DNA of 64,000 bases from Symsagittifera roscoffensis (taxonomy: Eukaryota > Xenacoelomorpha > Acoela > Convolutidae), in the NCBI RefSeq assembly GCF_963678635.1, contig NC_087062.1, positions 90,869,845 to 90,933,844 on the forward strand, in the 5' to 3' direction. The position numbers were made by a program, and so were the translations under genes. Positions 36,513 to 47,565 of this stretch are shown piece after piece. Each line of letters opens with the position of its first letter. Position 1 is the stretch's first letter. Below the pieces are notes generated by a model. The model did no database searches, was not told where the DNA came from, and worked only from the letters and a program-made list of their open reading frames with translations.

Positions 36513-37960
36513 ATGAAGATACCGAATAGCCTTTTGGTAGCTTTTCTTCGCTGCTGTAATTTACTTTTTATTACCCTTTTCAATGAATCTTCAACAACAA
36601 CTGTATCGCCTTTTCTGCGAGACCAAATCCCGAATCAAGTTTTGAGCCTCGATGCATCCAAAATATCTTCGTCTAGTCTCGAAATACCTTCGCTGACATC
36701 CATAGCTAGCAATTCTACAAACATTATCGTCGGATCGAAGGGCGCAATTTATACTAGTTCATTTGAATCAGATCGCCTGGCACTGAAACAAATAGAGTTC
36801 ACGGGTCTCTCGTGTAACGGACGAAGCGATCCCACTTGTTACGAAGCTTCTCGGATTGTTCGTAAAGGCGACACGTGGTATATTTGTGCTAGCAAAGAGA
36901 GCGATGTCGAAATCCAGAGATATGCTCTGTCGGACAAAGACCAGCTAACTGAACTAGCAGATTCAGCTAAGGACGCTGCGTTTTATTGTCCGATCCACCG
37001 AACAAAGTTCCTGGCCTCAGATCTCCCGAAAACATCCATCGTAATGAAATCTAAGAATCCCGGTCTTTCAATAGAAAAACTTTTCCAGGGTGACTCGAAT
37101 ATCAAAGTGCAAACTGCAGACATTCTAGAACAAGTGATTCGATTGGTCAGCGAGTTCCAACATCAAGATGAGACTTGGTTCGTGTATGTGGCACAGGATC
37201 AGAAAGATGGAGCAACGGCCAAGTTAGCCAAAGTATGCAATTCGGACGACGGATACTTGACTAAAGTCGGTTATATGAAACTCACGACTTGGACTTCTCT
37301 CGCCTTTTTGACACTAGGATGCTTCATACCCGGAAGCCCCGAGTTCGTTTTCAACGAAATGAAAGACGCCTACTTCGATAGCAAATCGCAAAAAATGTTT
37401 GCCACTTTCACAACTTCAAAAAATAATATCCCAGCTTCGGCAATTTGCCAGTTTGACATAGCCGAAATTTACAAAAGACTCCGTGGCGACCGTACCGAAG
37501 AATTTTCACCGTCAAACCGATCCATTAAGGTGCCTGACAAAGAAATTCTTCACTCTTGTCAGGATCCTGAATTTTTCCCGGACGACGCCAAAAAATACTT
37601 GGTTGATAAAAGAATTATCAAAGAAGCGTATCGTCAGGAACCGATTTTTACAATTATGCGAGAAAACTTCAAACTCGACAAAATTGGCGTCGAAACCATG
37701 TTAGATGAAAATGAGATGCCGACTTCAAATGTTTTTCACATTTCAACTGACTTTGGCTCAGTTCTGAAAGTGTCCTACAACGACGAAACAAAAATTGCCG
37801 ATTGGTTAGAAGATTTTCGAGTCAAAAATCCCTCTGAGTCGAATAGAAAGAGCTACTACTCATTGATGACGTTGAAAAACAATGCGCTTCTGCTGGCTTC
37901 AAAAGAAGGAAATATTGTAGAACTTCCCTCAACTAGTTGTGACACTGTAAAAAGTTGTAG
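36513..37960 (+). CDS. transmembrane semaphorin (class 1/6-like), exon with signal peptide and full Sema domain
   Basis: Semaphorins are guidance ligands, and sometimes receptors, that signal through plexins. The coding start is the ATG at 36513, shortly after a TTTTTTCAG acceptor (exon begins 36480). Residues 1-24 form a signal peptide. The Sema domain covers about residues 40-465 and shows family marks: FTGLSC...C, TWYICASKE, CPIHRTKF, AKVCNSDDGY, a TWTSLAFLTLGC-PG block, FNEMKDAYF and SAICQFDIAEI. The exon ends inside the PSI domain (CDTVKSC) at TGTAG|GTATGT, phase 2. With exons 38165-38451, 44598-44761, 45331-45800, 46444-46714 and 47353-47565, phases agree at every junction and give about 950 residues: Sema, PSI, no Ig domain, one TM helix, Ser/Pro/Asn-rich tail. 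The lack of Ig and the TM anchor suggest class 1/6. It is odd that the entire Sema domain is one exon. Confidence 0.9.
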
Positions 37961-38164
37961 GTATGTTGTATTAATCAAAATATACATTCAATTCCTGTCA
38001 GTTTTTACAAACTCTGTCTTGAATGTAGCCCAGTTTGAGTAACGAAAAACTCGATTTTTTTGTTTCAAGTTTCGTTAAAAACTTTGTTAAGGCCTTAAAA
38101 AAAGTCAGGACTCTTTTAAATCTGAGCTTTCAAACTGATTTCATCAAAAAGTTTTTTACTTCAG

Positions 38165-38451
38165 AGGTTGCTTTAAACTGGCGGACCCAAGATGTTTCTG
38201 GTACTCGGGCGCTAAAACCCCTGGATGTCGCTCATTCGTCAACATTTCCGAGCCCGAGATGTACCACTCGGTTCTCTTTACCAAGCCCGACTCGCTCTGC
38301 CCAAAAGAGCCAGTGGTCACCCCGTTTGTACCTTCCGGTTCTTCGGGTCCGTCAAGGACTCCATGCTTCGGAGCAGACTGTCCCGACAACATTTACACGA
38401 CTGCAGTCATCGGGGACAATCAGAAGTCAGGCATGTCTCAGTTTTTAGAAA
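38165..38451 (+). CDS. semaphorin exon 2: PSI domain and extracellular stalk
   Basis: The exon begins after TTTTTTACTTCAG and completes the split Arg codon (phase 2). It encodes the rest of the PSI cysteine pattern (GCFKLADPRCFWYSG...GC), then a Ser/Pro-rich stalk with further Cys residues (SLCPKEP, TPCFGADCPD). It ends GAAA|GTAAGT in phase 1. Splicing straight to 44598 keeps the frame; further small exons in the 6.1-kb intron cannot be excluded. Confidence 0.88.
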
Positions 38452-40842
38452 GTAAGTCACAGAATTAAAACTCCGAGTTTTTCAATCAATGCGTCTTTCT
38501 GTTAAACACTTTGAAAATTAATCTTCCCATGAAAAGTCACTTCAACGTACCGATAAGCCCATTTAAAAGTAGTTTTAGCTACATCGGATCTTGAGACTAA
38601 AAATACTCTTTATATTTAGCTGAAAGATTTTTTTTTCACATTTTTTGCAATTTGTTCATACTACTACAGCCACAATTACTCTCTGATAAGTGGAAGGTCT
38701 AATAAAATTGGTTGAAAAATGCCGCAAACATGTAACACAAACTTAATCAGATTACAGCCAAAAAAATCAATTACGAAGTCCAGCCTAACGTGGTACCTCT
38801 TACTAGACCTAGACGTCTGAATTGAAACAACGCAGAGCCTGTCTAGACTGTGACTTGAGATCATTTTCAAGTTTTATGAACCGTTTTGTCCGCTGCTGAA
38901 TAACGCTCACCATTGGTTAGCACAATGAGCTCTTCTAGCGTAACTCTCCCCACTTGTAATTTTAAACATAATTTCAATGTTGGTATCGTAGTTCACTCGT
39001 CATGAAACATGGTGTGATAGTTAACTATGGGGGGGGGGCTGTAACGCTGTAAGTGCCGCACAATGGAAAACTTATTAAACTAGACTCGCACTAAAATCAG
39101 TTTCCCTCATCGAACCTAGTTAATATATCAAACCTTGTTAACCCCCCTCAACCCTCTATTGCAGATGGGTGAAGAGTCGTTACAAAGTAAACTTTTCGCA
39201 GACGCATACCTTTAAATTAGTCCTTTATAAAATTATTTATTATTTACTATATGCCCTTTGTTTAACAATATCCAAATATACCCCCAATATCTGCATACTA
39301 ATTATTTCCCTCTCCGAAATCCAGTCGTTGCGCTAGCGCTAAAGCTTTCACGATCAAAATTATATCAATCAAATACCTCCCTCCCACCCCCCCCCCCCCC
39401 CCTCCCCATGATGGTTTGAGACTAATAAGGAGGGGGATTGTAGTCAGTAGATCACAACAAGCGATTACATACAAAGAAGAGAGAAAGAACGGCAGTGGCA
39501 GGGGTTCCTTGTCCTTTATTTAACACCTGACCAATATTTTAACTCATTGCTAGCTACTCACAAAGTATACATCAATGCAATTTTTATTTCGAAAAATGAT
39601 GATTTTTTTTAAAAAAATTCATACCATCAATCCATTTTTATTTTAAAAAAGATGATGTTTTTTAATTGAACTAACTAATAAAAATTCGATAAGCTTTTTT
39701 ACATCAAGCTTACACATATCGTACAATTTATTAAGATAATTATATCATTTGATTACACAATAATAGATATTTCAGGAGCAGGACGAAAACAAAACAAACT
39801 CTTCTATCTCACGATATATTTGTTTGTGTTAATAATATTTAATCAACAAAGCAATCACAAGAAAAGTTATGATGTGAAAAGTGGCCCTTAGTCCAGAGTA
39901 AGTTTATATATTTGCAAAGAAGCCAAAAAGTCTTTTTCATGACGAACTTTTCATGAGACGCCGCTTTCATGATCTGTCGTCATATAGTCGCTAGCAGATA
40001 ACTTAATAAGCAGAACAGGCCAGTGAGCAGACACTTATGGCAAGTAATTTTAAACAAACATTATATTACTATCGTAGCGGCAGTTAACTTAAAAACCCAG
40101 CAATTTTACTCTTCGTTTAGTTTTAAGCATTTACGTTTTTCATTAAAATTTCTGAAATAAAAAGACTCATTTCATTAAATGTGGTTAGAAATAGATATGT
40201 TTTTAAAACTCGAATCATCTTTTACAGCTAATCAGCCTTAAGTTTGTCAGTTTTGTCTGCTTACTGACGAGTATGATATGAAACTTGTCTGCTAACTGGC
40301 GTCACACCCAGTCATATAGTTGGACTGATGATTGTAAACAAGTCATAAGACTGATCTAGATCCAAACACCAGGCATCACTTAAGAAGAGCAGAATAAAAA
40401 CAAACGAGCAACCGCCGATGATAAATAAAACAAAATTGCATGTATGCGTACTCAAATAGTATACAACTTGCAAATGTTTTGTAGAATCTAGAACTTAGAC
40501 TGCAAAGAATGCGACGGGAACATTCGAAAAAATGGATGTTACAATCTTGAACATCACAGTCTCATGCAAATAACTTCATCGAAGATGCTGAAATCATTTT
40601 TTTTCACCAATTAGTTTTTCACCAACTGGTTTTAACGATTTTATTCGTAAACTAGAAACTGAAGTCGGTTAAACTATCGTTTAGCTCTAAACTTGGTTTT
40701 TCCAGAACTCGTGACTATTTCAACCGCTAATTGTATGAGAACTTCGGAATAATTAGCCTCGTTTCTGCTTTATTAACGCTCTCATCATTTACGGAAAAAT
40801 TCAAACGACTGAGAGATTTAATGTTTACAATATCAACTCAGC
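38452..40842. other. semaphorin intron, 5' part, no gene seen
   Basis: AT-rich intronic DNA with a G-run near 39028 and a C-run near 39390 facing a GGAGGGGGATTG stretch, which resembles the C/G-rich foldbacks elsewhere in the window. No coding exon was recognised. Confidence 0.45.
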
Positions 40843-41158
40843 CAGGGGCGGATTTAGGGGGGGGGGGGGGGGGGCTGGGATGCGGATGCCTCTTCCGCTT
40901 CCCCTCATGGATTCGACCCCATGCCGACCCAAAGGGTCCCCCTTTGCCCTTTGTACTATTTTGAGATTTCCCTTTTTGGCTGACTGACCCTAAAAATTTT
41001 TCTAAAAGCGCCTTTGTCGCCAAAATATACTAATTTTGAGTGGGAGCGCGCGCCGAAAAAAGTCAATTTTGTGGTCAAAATTTTCCAAAGATTGCCTAAA
41101 AACGCCTTTTTTTGGCATTTCTTCAAATATTGCGAGAAAAACCTGGATCCGCCCCCTG
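40843..41158 (+). mobile_element. full-length MITE, CAGGGGCGGAT family, 8-bp target duplication
   Basis: Starts CAGGGGCGGATTTAGG and ends GGATCCGCCCCCTG. Flanking octamers AACTCAGC (40835-40842) and AGCTCAGC (41159-41166) differ at one base. CAGG-type ends and an 8-bp duplication fit a hAT-derived MITE. Non-coding; lies in the semaphorin intron. Confidence 0.75.
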
Positions 41159-41689
41159 AGCTCAGCCCCTGAAACTTTGCCTGAAAACGAAAAACCTATT
41201 TTTCTCGACAGTTAAATTTTTGAAAAAGCAGTCTAGGAGGTTTTACTCGTCGAAAAATGCTTTCAGATGCACGAGGAAAGATATGCGGAGCAAAATACGA
41301 AGTATTGTTTTTTTACGCCTTGTATCATAGAAACAGCCCAACTATAACATCATCTAGAATAACATCTAATATCGCATATAAACAAGGACAGCCAATTGCT
41401 TCGCAAGTAGCTCAAAAAGTCACAAAAAAACTCAATTGCTCGACTAGGAGCGGAACTGAACGGAGCCTAGAAAATAAGTACAATAGATAGAAAGAGTAGA
41501 ATAAGCATTTTTGACAACGGTATTAAGTCTTATCTTTTTTACAAAATTTTTTAAGGGATTGCTTGTTTTCAAAAACGCGCTATGACAAGCTTCAAAAACT
41601 ACTATTCTTAGAGTAAAAGTAACTTTTTCGTCTTATTTGCGTATAATAATCATGCTCGTTCGCTTTATTTACTCAAAATCAGAACAAAA

Positions 41690-41830
41690 ATCAAAAAATT
41701 TAAACCAATTTTTTCGGGTTTTTTTAGATATGATTCGAATCACGACTGAAAAGACTTTAATATGATATATCACTCGACCCTTTCCGACGATTCTTTGTGG
41801 TACCTGATTTTGCGTCGAAAACAAAAAGTT
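41690..41830 (-). repeat. dispersed repeat R1 (AAATCAGSTACCACAAATAA family)
   Basis: On the minus strand the core AAAATCAGGTACCACAAAGAAT, followed by a TCATATTAAAG-TCTTTTCAGTCGTGATTCGAA stretch, matches copies near 53150, 53720, 59980, 60430-60680 and 62200-62400. See the finding on this family. Confidence 0.55.
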
Positions 41831-42448
41831 GAAAAAACTTAAACACAAATAACTCTGTAACTAGATATCGTTCGGTAACAATTTATTATTATTATTAAAG
41901 ATTTCAGTGGCCGCAACAAAAATAGCCCTGAAATAAATCGTGACATTATTTTCGCGCCCAGAAACAGTCCAATAAAAGGGTAGGTTTTTGTTCTTAGGCA
42001 CCACCAAAGGGGCTGGGGTTAAAAGAAAATCTGCTCGCTCGCTTATAATCATACACCAGCAAAATAAGAGTTGTTCAAAACCTGAGTCTTTGCCAGCTTT
42101 TATCAAGCAGGGTGGCAAGATTGACAGGACTGACATTATTTGTGCAAACAATGTTTCATTGGAAAAGACTTTCCAATACTATTAAATGAAAAAATTGGCA
42201 TGTGGCAACTCCTTACACAGTGGCGAAGTTGCACTGCTGAAAAGTTGGCAAAAAGTTAGAAAAATGGCAAATTGAAAAGTAGAATTACAATTTAAAAATG
42301 GTAAAAGTTAGATCCAATAATGTAAGAAATAATTATAAAGCAAAAGCATGCAAATTCGATTCAAAATGCGACTTGCTTTTTGTAGCTATTGGCATCAATT
42401 GATTTGCCTCATTTGAAATTGGCATCAAATATCTTTGCATCAAATATC

Positions 42449-42652
42449 GGCTCTTTTCCAGTTCCCCTCTTTTAAAAAACCGAGTTTTATGTTTGTTTTA
42501 CGTGTCATTATGGCTAAATGCGTGATGTTACGATGTAAAGTATGAAGAACAAATCTGTTGTCGAATTGTTCACCACGCCAAATTTCATTGCATTATGACA
42601 AAATAGAATAAGCTTTCAAAATTGAATTTGAAGGGGGGACTGGAAAAGAGCC
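42449..42652 (+). mobile_element. hAT-like MITE a, perfect 8-bp target duplication
   Basis: Terminal inverted repeats GGCTCTTTTCCAGTTCCCC and GGGGGACTGGAAAAGAGCC. The octamer CAAATATC flanks both sides (42441-42448, 42653-42660). Interior non-coding. Confidence 0.88.
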
Positions 42653-42771
42653 CAAATATCTTCAGGACTAATTCATCCATAGGGCCAAACCCCCTAAGAC
42701 AAAATTCATTTTTTTGCTTTGAACTTTTCCACGTTCTACTTGATCAACAAGTTGACCTTGAAAATAAAATC

Positions 42772-42992
42772 GGCTCTTTTCCAGTTCCCCCCCCCCCCTT
42801 TCAAATTCAATTTTGAAAAGTCTATTTAACGTTGTCACAATGCAATGAAATTTGGCATGGTGAACAAATCGACAATTCTGAAAAGATTTGTTCTTCATAC
42901 TTTACAGCGTAACTTCACGCATTTAGCCGTAATAGCACGTAAAACAAATATAAAACTCGTTATTTTGAAAGGGGGGGAACTGGAAAAGAGCC
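42772..42992 (-). mobile_element. hAT-like MITE b, perfect 8-bp target duplication
   Basis: Same family as the copy at 42449 but in reverse orientation. Octamer ATAAAATC flanks both sides (42764-42771, 42993-43000). Both targets end in ATC. The C-run inside the left end is longer (11 C). Confidence 0.88.
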
Positions 42993-43259
42993 ATAAAATC
43001 AACTGATGAAAGATAATTTAAAAAAAGAAAAAACCGAAAACTATTTTGTAGATAGACTAAGGGCGGGAGCTATAATGAGAGAGGAAAAAAATTCTTAAAT
43101 GAAGATAGCCAAATTTCAACGTTAGAAAAGACCAATTTTCGGCTAAGACACAGGACGGCCACACTACCCAACGAACCTGATAGGCAAAAAAATATTGTAG
43201 ATATTTAACTTCAATCATGATTTATAAATTTAATAATCGTTCGCGTTTTATCAAAATAT

Positions 43260-44012
43260 CTAATCAAAACTAGCTGGTATCTCGTAATTGAATGGAATGA
43301 GTTCAACATGATCTCCAATAAGATCCAAATTCGGCATGATATACTCTTTTGCGCCTCGCGAGTGATCGTGCTGCCGAACGAATCCGTCGCCAAAGAACTT
43401 GTCGTCTAAAGACAGTTGACAGTACAGGAACAGTCTTGTCTCGGCGACCGAAGGTGGTAGATGTAGGTCGGGATACCGTTGCAACAACTTCGATTCCGTC
43501 ATGAAGAGTTCCGAGTCATTAGAGCATCTGTCGAATCGGAATCCGAGGTCTTTTTCAAATTCGCTGAGGGGAAGTTGACGAACGCGGAAAGCATGCGTGT
43601 ATACAGCCATATACACACTTGGGTAGTAATACTGAACATAATCTATGATGCCTTCCCAATGCGCCGGCTGAACGAAAATTTCTTTCGGCACCTGGAACAG
43701 AAGCAGCCATGCCTGGTCATTGTTCTTCTTATGAGCCATAAGTTCACTGGGAGTCAAACCGGCTCTCATTAACCATCGCCACAGAGGTCGTTCCAGAATG
43801 TCAGCAGAGCTCTCTGGCCCAAGAGCAAACGCTACTGATTTTTTCACGTCGTTTAGCTTGAGCGGTTTGACCGCCTTCGATTTTGTGAAAAATACTTTGC
43901 AGTAAACAGGATTTGTAACTCTGGGCATAGATTGGAACTTTACAAGGCGATTCGTGTCAATGTTGAACACATTTTCACGAATGTAATCGGCAAAATCGCT
44001 CAAGTTCGGCAT
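43260..44012 (-). CDS. hypothetical protein nested antisense in the semaphorin intron
   Basis: A 250-codon minus-strand frame from the ATG at 44012. A longer 277-codon start at 44093 is possible, but the added bases contain two acceptor-like sites (TTTTTCATTACAG, TTTTTTGTTCAG) and are probably intron/UTR, so an upstream 5' exon is likely. Its base composition is clearly richer in G+C than the intron around it. The product is soluble by eye: no signal peptide or TM helix, with an aromatic-rich middle (WRWLMRAGL, IDYVQYYYPSVYMAVYTH) and a C-terminal half with LPPSVAETRLFLYCQLSLDDKFFG. I recognise no domain. Length and codon-like composition argue for a real gene. It lies between MITE b and the TM exon, transcribed opposite to its host. 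Confidence 0.7.
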   Translation of the reverse strand: MPNLSDFADYIRENVFNIDTNRLVKFQSMPRVTNPVYCKVFFTKSKAVKPLKLNDVKKSVAFALGPESSADILERPLWRWLMRAGLTPSELMAHKKNNDQAWLLLFQVPKEIFVQPAHWEGIIDYVQYYYPSVYMAVYTHAFRVRQLPLSEFEKDLGFRFDRCSNDSELFMTESKLLQRYPDLHLPPSVAETRLFLYCQLSLDDKFFGDGFVRQHDHSRGAKEYIMPNLDLIGDHVELIPFNYEIPASFD

Positions 44013-44597
44013 GGATAACGGTCGACTCAGACTCTGATATGTTTTTCTTTCTGAACAAAAAAATCGATGAGTCTGTAATGAAAAATGATCCAAGGAGACA
44101 ACTTATAAATAATTTAAAAACCGGACGGTTGGAAGCAATTAAATTGTAACTATTTTTGTTTTTTATCTGAGCGGAAAAGATAAAAAAAAGCCGACTGAAA
44201 AAGGTCAATATTTTCAATAAAAGTACACGTTTTTTATCGTGAAATTTCACGTGCGGTAATAAGAACGAACAAAAAATGGTCAAATATAAGCGCGATTAAC
44301 AACGTCAGAAACAATTACCATTCTTCGGTTATAAGTGTTCTTGTTCTAATTGCACTAGCCACCCGCCGAGCGACTTAGCTGTTACACCGTCTAAAACTGT
44401 GTCGCGTAGACGCTAAAATACTTGGCATACGTGTTTAATACTTCGCTTTGGCAACTGACAGACCATCGATCGGAGTGTAAAATAAATCCATTTAGAGCAG
44501 ACTGGAAAAAAAAACTGCTTATTGTTTGTTTTTCATTCAAAGTCTAATCTCTCAATTGTTTGTATGATTTTCGATTGATGTTTTTTTTCTGTTTCAG

Positions 44598-44761
44598 ATA
44601 AAACTACCTTTGCTCTAGTGGTCGCTGCGCCTACATTTATTGTGGGATTGACCTTGGGAATGATGGTTCTGTTTCTTTATGCCTACTGCAAAGCCAGGAA
44701 TACGACCACACTTGCAGATCACCATGACCAGGGAATGTATGACCCCGAATACTCGAAAGAT
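44598..44761 (+). CDS. semaphorin exon 3: transmembrane helix
   Basis: Begins after TTTTTTTTCTGTTTCAG, phase 1. Encodes KTTF then a ~26-residue hydrophobic helix (ALVVAAPTFIVGLTLGMMVL and onward to AYC), about protein residues 583-609, followed by a KAR stop-transfer motif. Ends GAT|GTAAGC in phase 0. If the donor is skipped the frame stays open for 20 more codons to a TGA at 44822-44824, which would give a tail-less form. Confidence 0.88.
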
Positions 44762-45330
44762 GTAAGCAAAATAATGTTCAGCCCGGCTGCAATTCAGGGC
44801 GCTTTCAAACCCTCAACTCCCTGACTTTTTCCAATCCCCTTTTATTTCTTCTAATTTCAAATTAAAAACCCTGCTTTAAAAAGATTGATGATCTAAACTG
44901 CAATAAAACGTGTCAGCATGAACAAGTGAACAAATTTTTACAACATTTTCCCTATACAAATTTAAGTATGAGCAAACAATTTTTAAACAGTTTCACGAGG
45001 GGTTAATTTCACGAGGGCGATTGGGAATGGGAAAAGAGCCATTTCCGTTTCCATGGTATAAATAAATATGAGGGCTATATTAGGTTTTAGTGCCCCGAAT
45101 GATGGTTATAAAATGTTTTAGTGCCCCAAACTTTCTCTTCATAGTTTCCGTCATTCACTTTCCATTTTAGCATTGATCTGATGAGTCACTTAATTTTGAA
45201 AGGGACCGCGGTTTCGAAAATTTTGCAAAATAGCTTATTCAAAGGTTTTGGAGGCTAGTAAAACTTTATATATTTCTTGTTTCTGTACTTCTATAATAGG
45301 TTTCTCAAAGTGACGTTCCATTCTGTTTAG

Positions 45331-45800
45331 ACCAATGTGTACGAAGACCCACCAACTCCTCAGAACGTCATGATGCACAACAAATTACACCACACACTTC
45401 CAGGCATGGTTCCCAAGACTTCAATGGCGCCACAGTACTTCTCAAGTAACAACCATCGTGGATTCGACAAAGACTACGACCTCATCAACGGACTGAACAA
45501 AGACCACATGATGAACGGAGGCTCGCCTATGCTGCAACAATCTATGTCCCATCCGAATGGGCACGTTATCATGCCCATGCCAGATCAAAGTGGACTAGGT
45601 CTCATGCACTTCAATGCCAGTAACGGGTACATGGCGGCACCAACAATGCAGCAAATGGTTGCGAATGGGAGTATCCAAAGCGGCGCTCCGTACCCTCCTC
45701 CGGTTCCCAGACGTCCGAGGAACATGTCCTCGCACTCGACTTCCAGCGAAGGAATAGAACCTACAATGATGGTGGACTCGTCATCCTTGAGTCGAACCCC
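45331..45800 (+). CDS. semaphorin exon 4: cytoplasmic tail, part 1
   Basis: Starts after TTCTGTTTAG in phase 0 (TNVYEDPPTPQN). It is rich in Met, Asn, His and Pro, and carries PYPPPVPRRPR, a proline-rich SH3-type ligand with flanking Arg residues. The donor CCCC|GTTAGT is weaker than the others but gives exactly the phase 2 needed by the next exon; without splicing the frame stops at 45820-45822. Confidence 0.8.
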
Positions 45801-46443
45801 GTTAGTTACAACACGCAGATGACCTTTACCGTTGACATCATTGAACCACCTGTTAATTAACACCTGTTCTCACAAAACTTATCTGCATGCCTTAATGCTC
45901 TACTGACCTTCACTGACCTTATCTTACTTGTGATGACCTTGAACTGAATTGTCACTTCGTTTATCTGGTTAATTGTCACTCTATTTCTCCGGTTAATTGT
46001 CCTTGTTTCTATTTTATGTCTTCCATATTTGTGCTTGATCAATCGAAACCCCAAAAAATACTTCTCTATCGCAAATTGTGTTCTACTTACCACTCGTTTT
46101 GTTCTGTTTCGGCTTGTCTATCCACTCCATAATCCTTTCTCTTCTTTCTGATCAGATTATAAATAACAGAAAAGGAAAAAGACTATAGAAATTCGTGCCA
46201 AAACTCATCATAAATGAAATCAGCAACACCTGCTAATTAGCTGCCTTCATATTCACTGCCGGAAGCGCCGCCTTGAAAGAATAATAAATTAACTCAATTT
46301 ACTATAGATTCACTTTTATGGACTTACCACTGACGGTTAAAAAGCACTCAGTACTTGATATGAGAAATAACGGATGCATTACTAACAACCACATCAAAAA
46401 GATGGAAAAAAAGAGTTGAATAAATAAATGTTCACAATTTTAG

Positions 46444-46714
46444 TCGCGACGACAACCGACTAATCTACCAAGTGCCGAGAGGCAACAATCGTTTTTCGTC
46501 TCACGAATACGAGTTTGGAGACACGAACTTTTCTACTATTCCCGAAAACGAAACATCCCCGATGTTGTCGCAGTACAACGAGACCGAGCAGCACAACAGC
46601 TTGTGCCGCGGGAAAACGCTTCCCCGAAATGGAAACGGTACTGGAGGCGGAGGGGGGTTACCCGACCAACACTTAGACGACAACTCGTTGCACCACAACT
46701 CGTTACCAAGACAG
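46444..46714 (+). CDS. semaphorin exon 5: cytoplasmic tail, part 2
   Basis: Follows TTCACAATTTTAG, phase 2 (RDDNRLIYQVPRGNN). Includes a Gly-rich loop and two LP-R motifs (TLPRN, SLPRQ). A donor CAG|GTAATT at 46715 joins in phase 0 to 47353. If this donor is not used, the frame continues open to a stop at 47120-47122. Confidence 0.8.
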
Positions 46715-47122
46715 GTAATTAACAGTGATCCGTCTCAAGCTAACAAATACGTGTCGTCATCAACAACAGATTACTATCTTCTGCCTTTGCCGTCTTCAAA
46801 CTTACCCACACCATCTAACTCACTTCAAAGACCTGTAAATAATTACAATTCTAACAAGACTGATGATAGGAGGCGCTCCTCTCTTTCCCCGGTTAAAGAG
46901 CGCTCCTCGCCCTTGACTGATTTCCCACCGCCTCCCGATGAGTTACTGGACTCACCGGATCACATTTACAGCGACGCTCCCTACTCTTTGGAGGCTCCGG
47001 ATCAGTTTGACGTGCAGGAACCTCCTATGAGCGGAAAGTCAAAGTCACCTTCGAAGGAAAGTTCCAAATGGATTTTCCACATACCCATAATTGGTGCTCT
47101 CAAATCAAAAGCCGATTCTTAA
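46715..47122 (+). CDS. semaphorin alternative C-terminus (retained intron) with EVH1-type ligand
   Basis: Read-through of exon 5 gives 135 more codons before TAA, for a ~1,015-residue isoform. The segment has coding-like composition: Ser/Pro-rich, RRRSSLSPVKERSSP, a DFPPPPDEL motif (46919-46945) close to the [D/E]FPPPPx[D/E] consensus bound by Ena/VASP EVH1 domains, and a basic Ser-rich KSKSPSKESSK patch. I see no canonical AATAAA between 47122 and 47352, so it would share the downstream 3' end. Vertebrate Sema6A is known to contact the Ena/VASP relative EVL through its tail, which makes the motif plausible. Use in vivo is inferred. Confidence 0.6.
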   Translation, partial: VINSDPSQANKYVSSSTTDYYLLPLPSSNLPTPSNSLQRPVNNYNSNKTDDRRRSSLSPVKERSSPLTDFPPPPDELLDSPDHIYSDAPYSLEAPDQFDVQEPPMSGKSKSPSKESSKWIFHIPIIGALKSKADS

Positions 47123-47352
47123 ACTCTGCTTATTGATATTTCGGCTAATGTTCCTCTCACTCGAATTGTCATCTGTCTCTAAAATTTCTCAATATTACTC
47201 ACCTGGCCGATTTGATTTCAAAATCGAATATGTTTTTATTTTTGTACCAAAGTTTGGAGCCAGGAACTGCAATTATTATCTGCACAGATGCTAAGGAAAT
47301 AACAATACGTTGTAAGACGATAAAATTGAGTAGATAATCTGAATAATTTCAG

Positions 47353-47565
47353 CAAGTAGAACGACGAAGCAGCGTGAACAACCCTAGTCCCAAAGAGAAC
47401 CAACCAAACTTTTACCCCAATATCACGCTAGTATTAGCTCAAAACGGCAGTATTCACCGTCCCACGTCTATGCAGAACCCACCTCAACCGCAGTACGTCA
47501 GCACTCCGACCAGCTTCCAAAACAACGTCAATTTCGTCTACCAGCAGCAGATGAGCCAAACATGA
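47353..47565 (+). CDS. semaphorin exon 6: terminal cytoplasmic tail
   Basis: Starts after GAATAATTTCAG in phase 0 (QVERRSSVNNPSPKEN), 70 codons then TGA. It is Asn/Gln/Pro-rich, ending FVYQQQMSQT, with no clear PDZ ligand. A 3' UTR follows. Confidence 0.75.
   Translation, partial: QVERRSSVNNPSPKENQPNFYPNITLVLAQNGSIHRPTSMQNPPQPQYVSTPTSFQNNVNFVYQQQMSQT

Noticed and set aside
41861-42151. 96-codon minus-strand frame in the semaphorin intron
   Set aside because: No domain and no splice context; composition matches the intron.
44013-44093. Upstream start adding 27 residues to the nested gene
   Set aside because: The added segment contains two acceptor-like sites and reads unlike the rest, so the ATG at 44012 was preferred.
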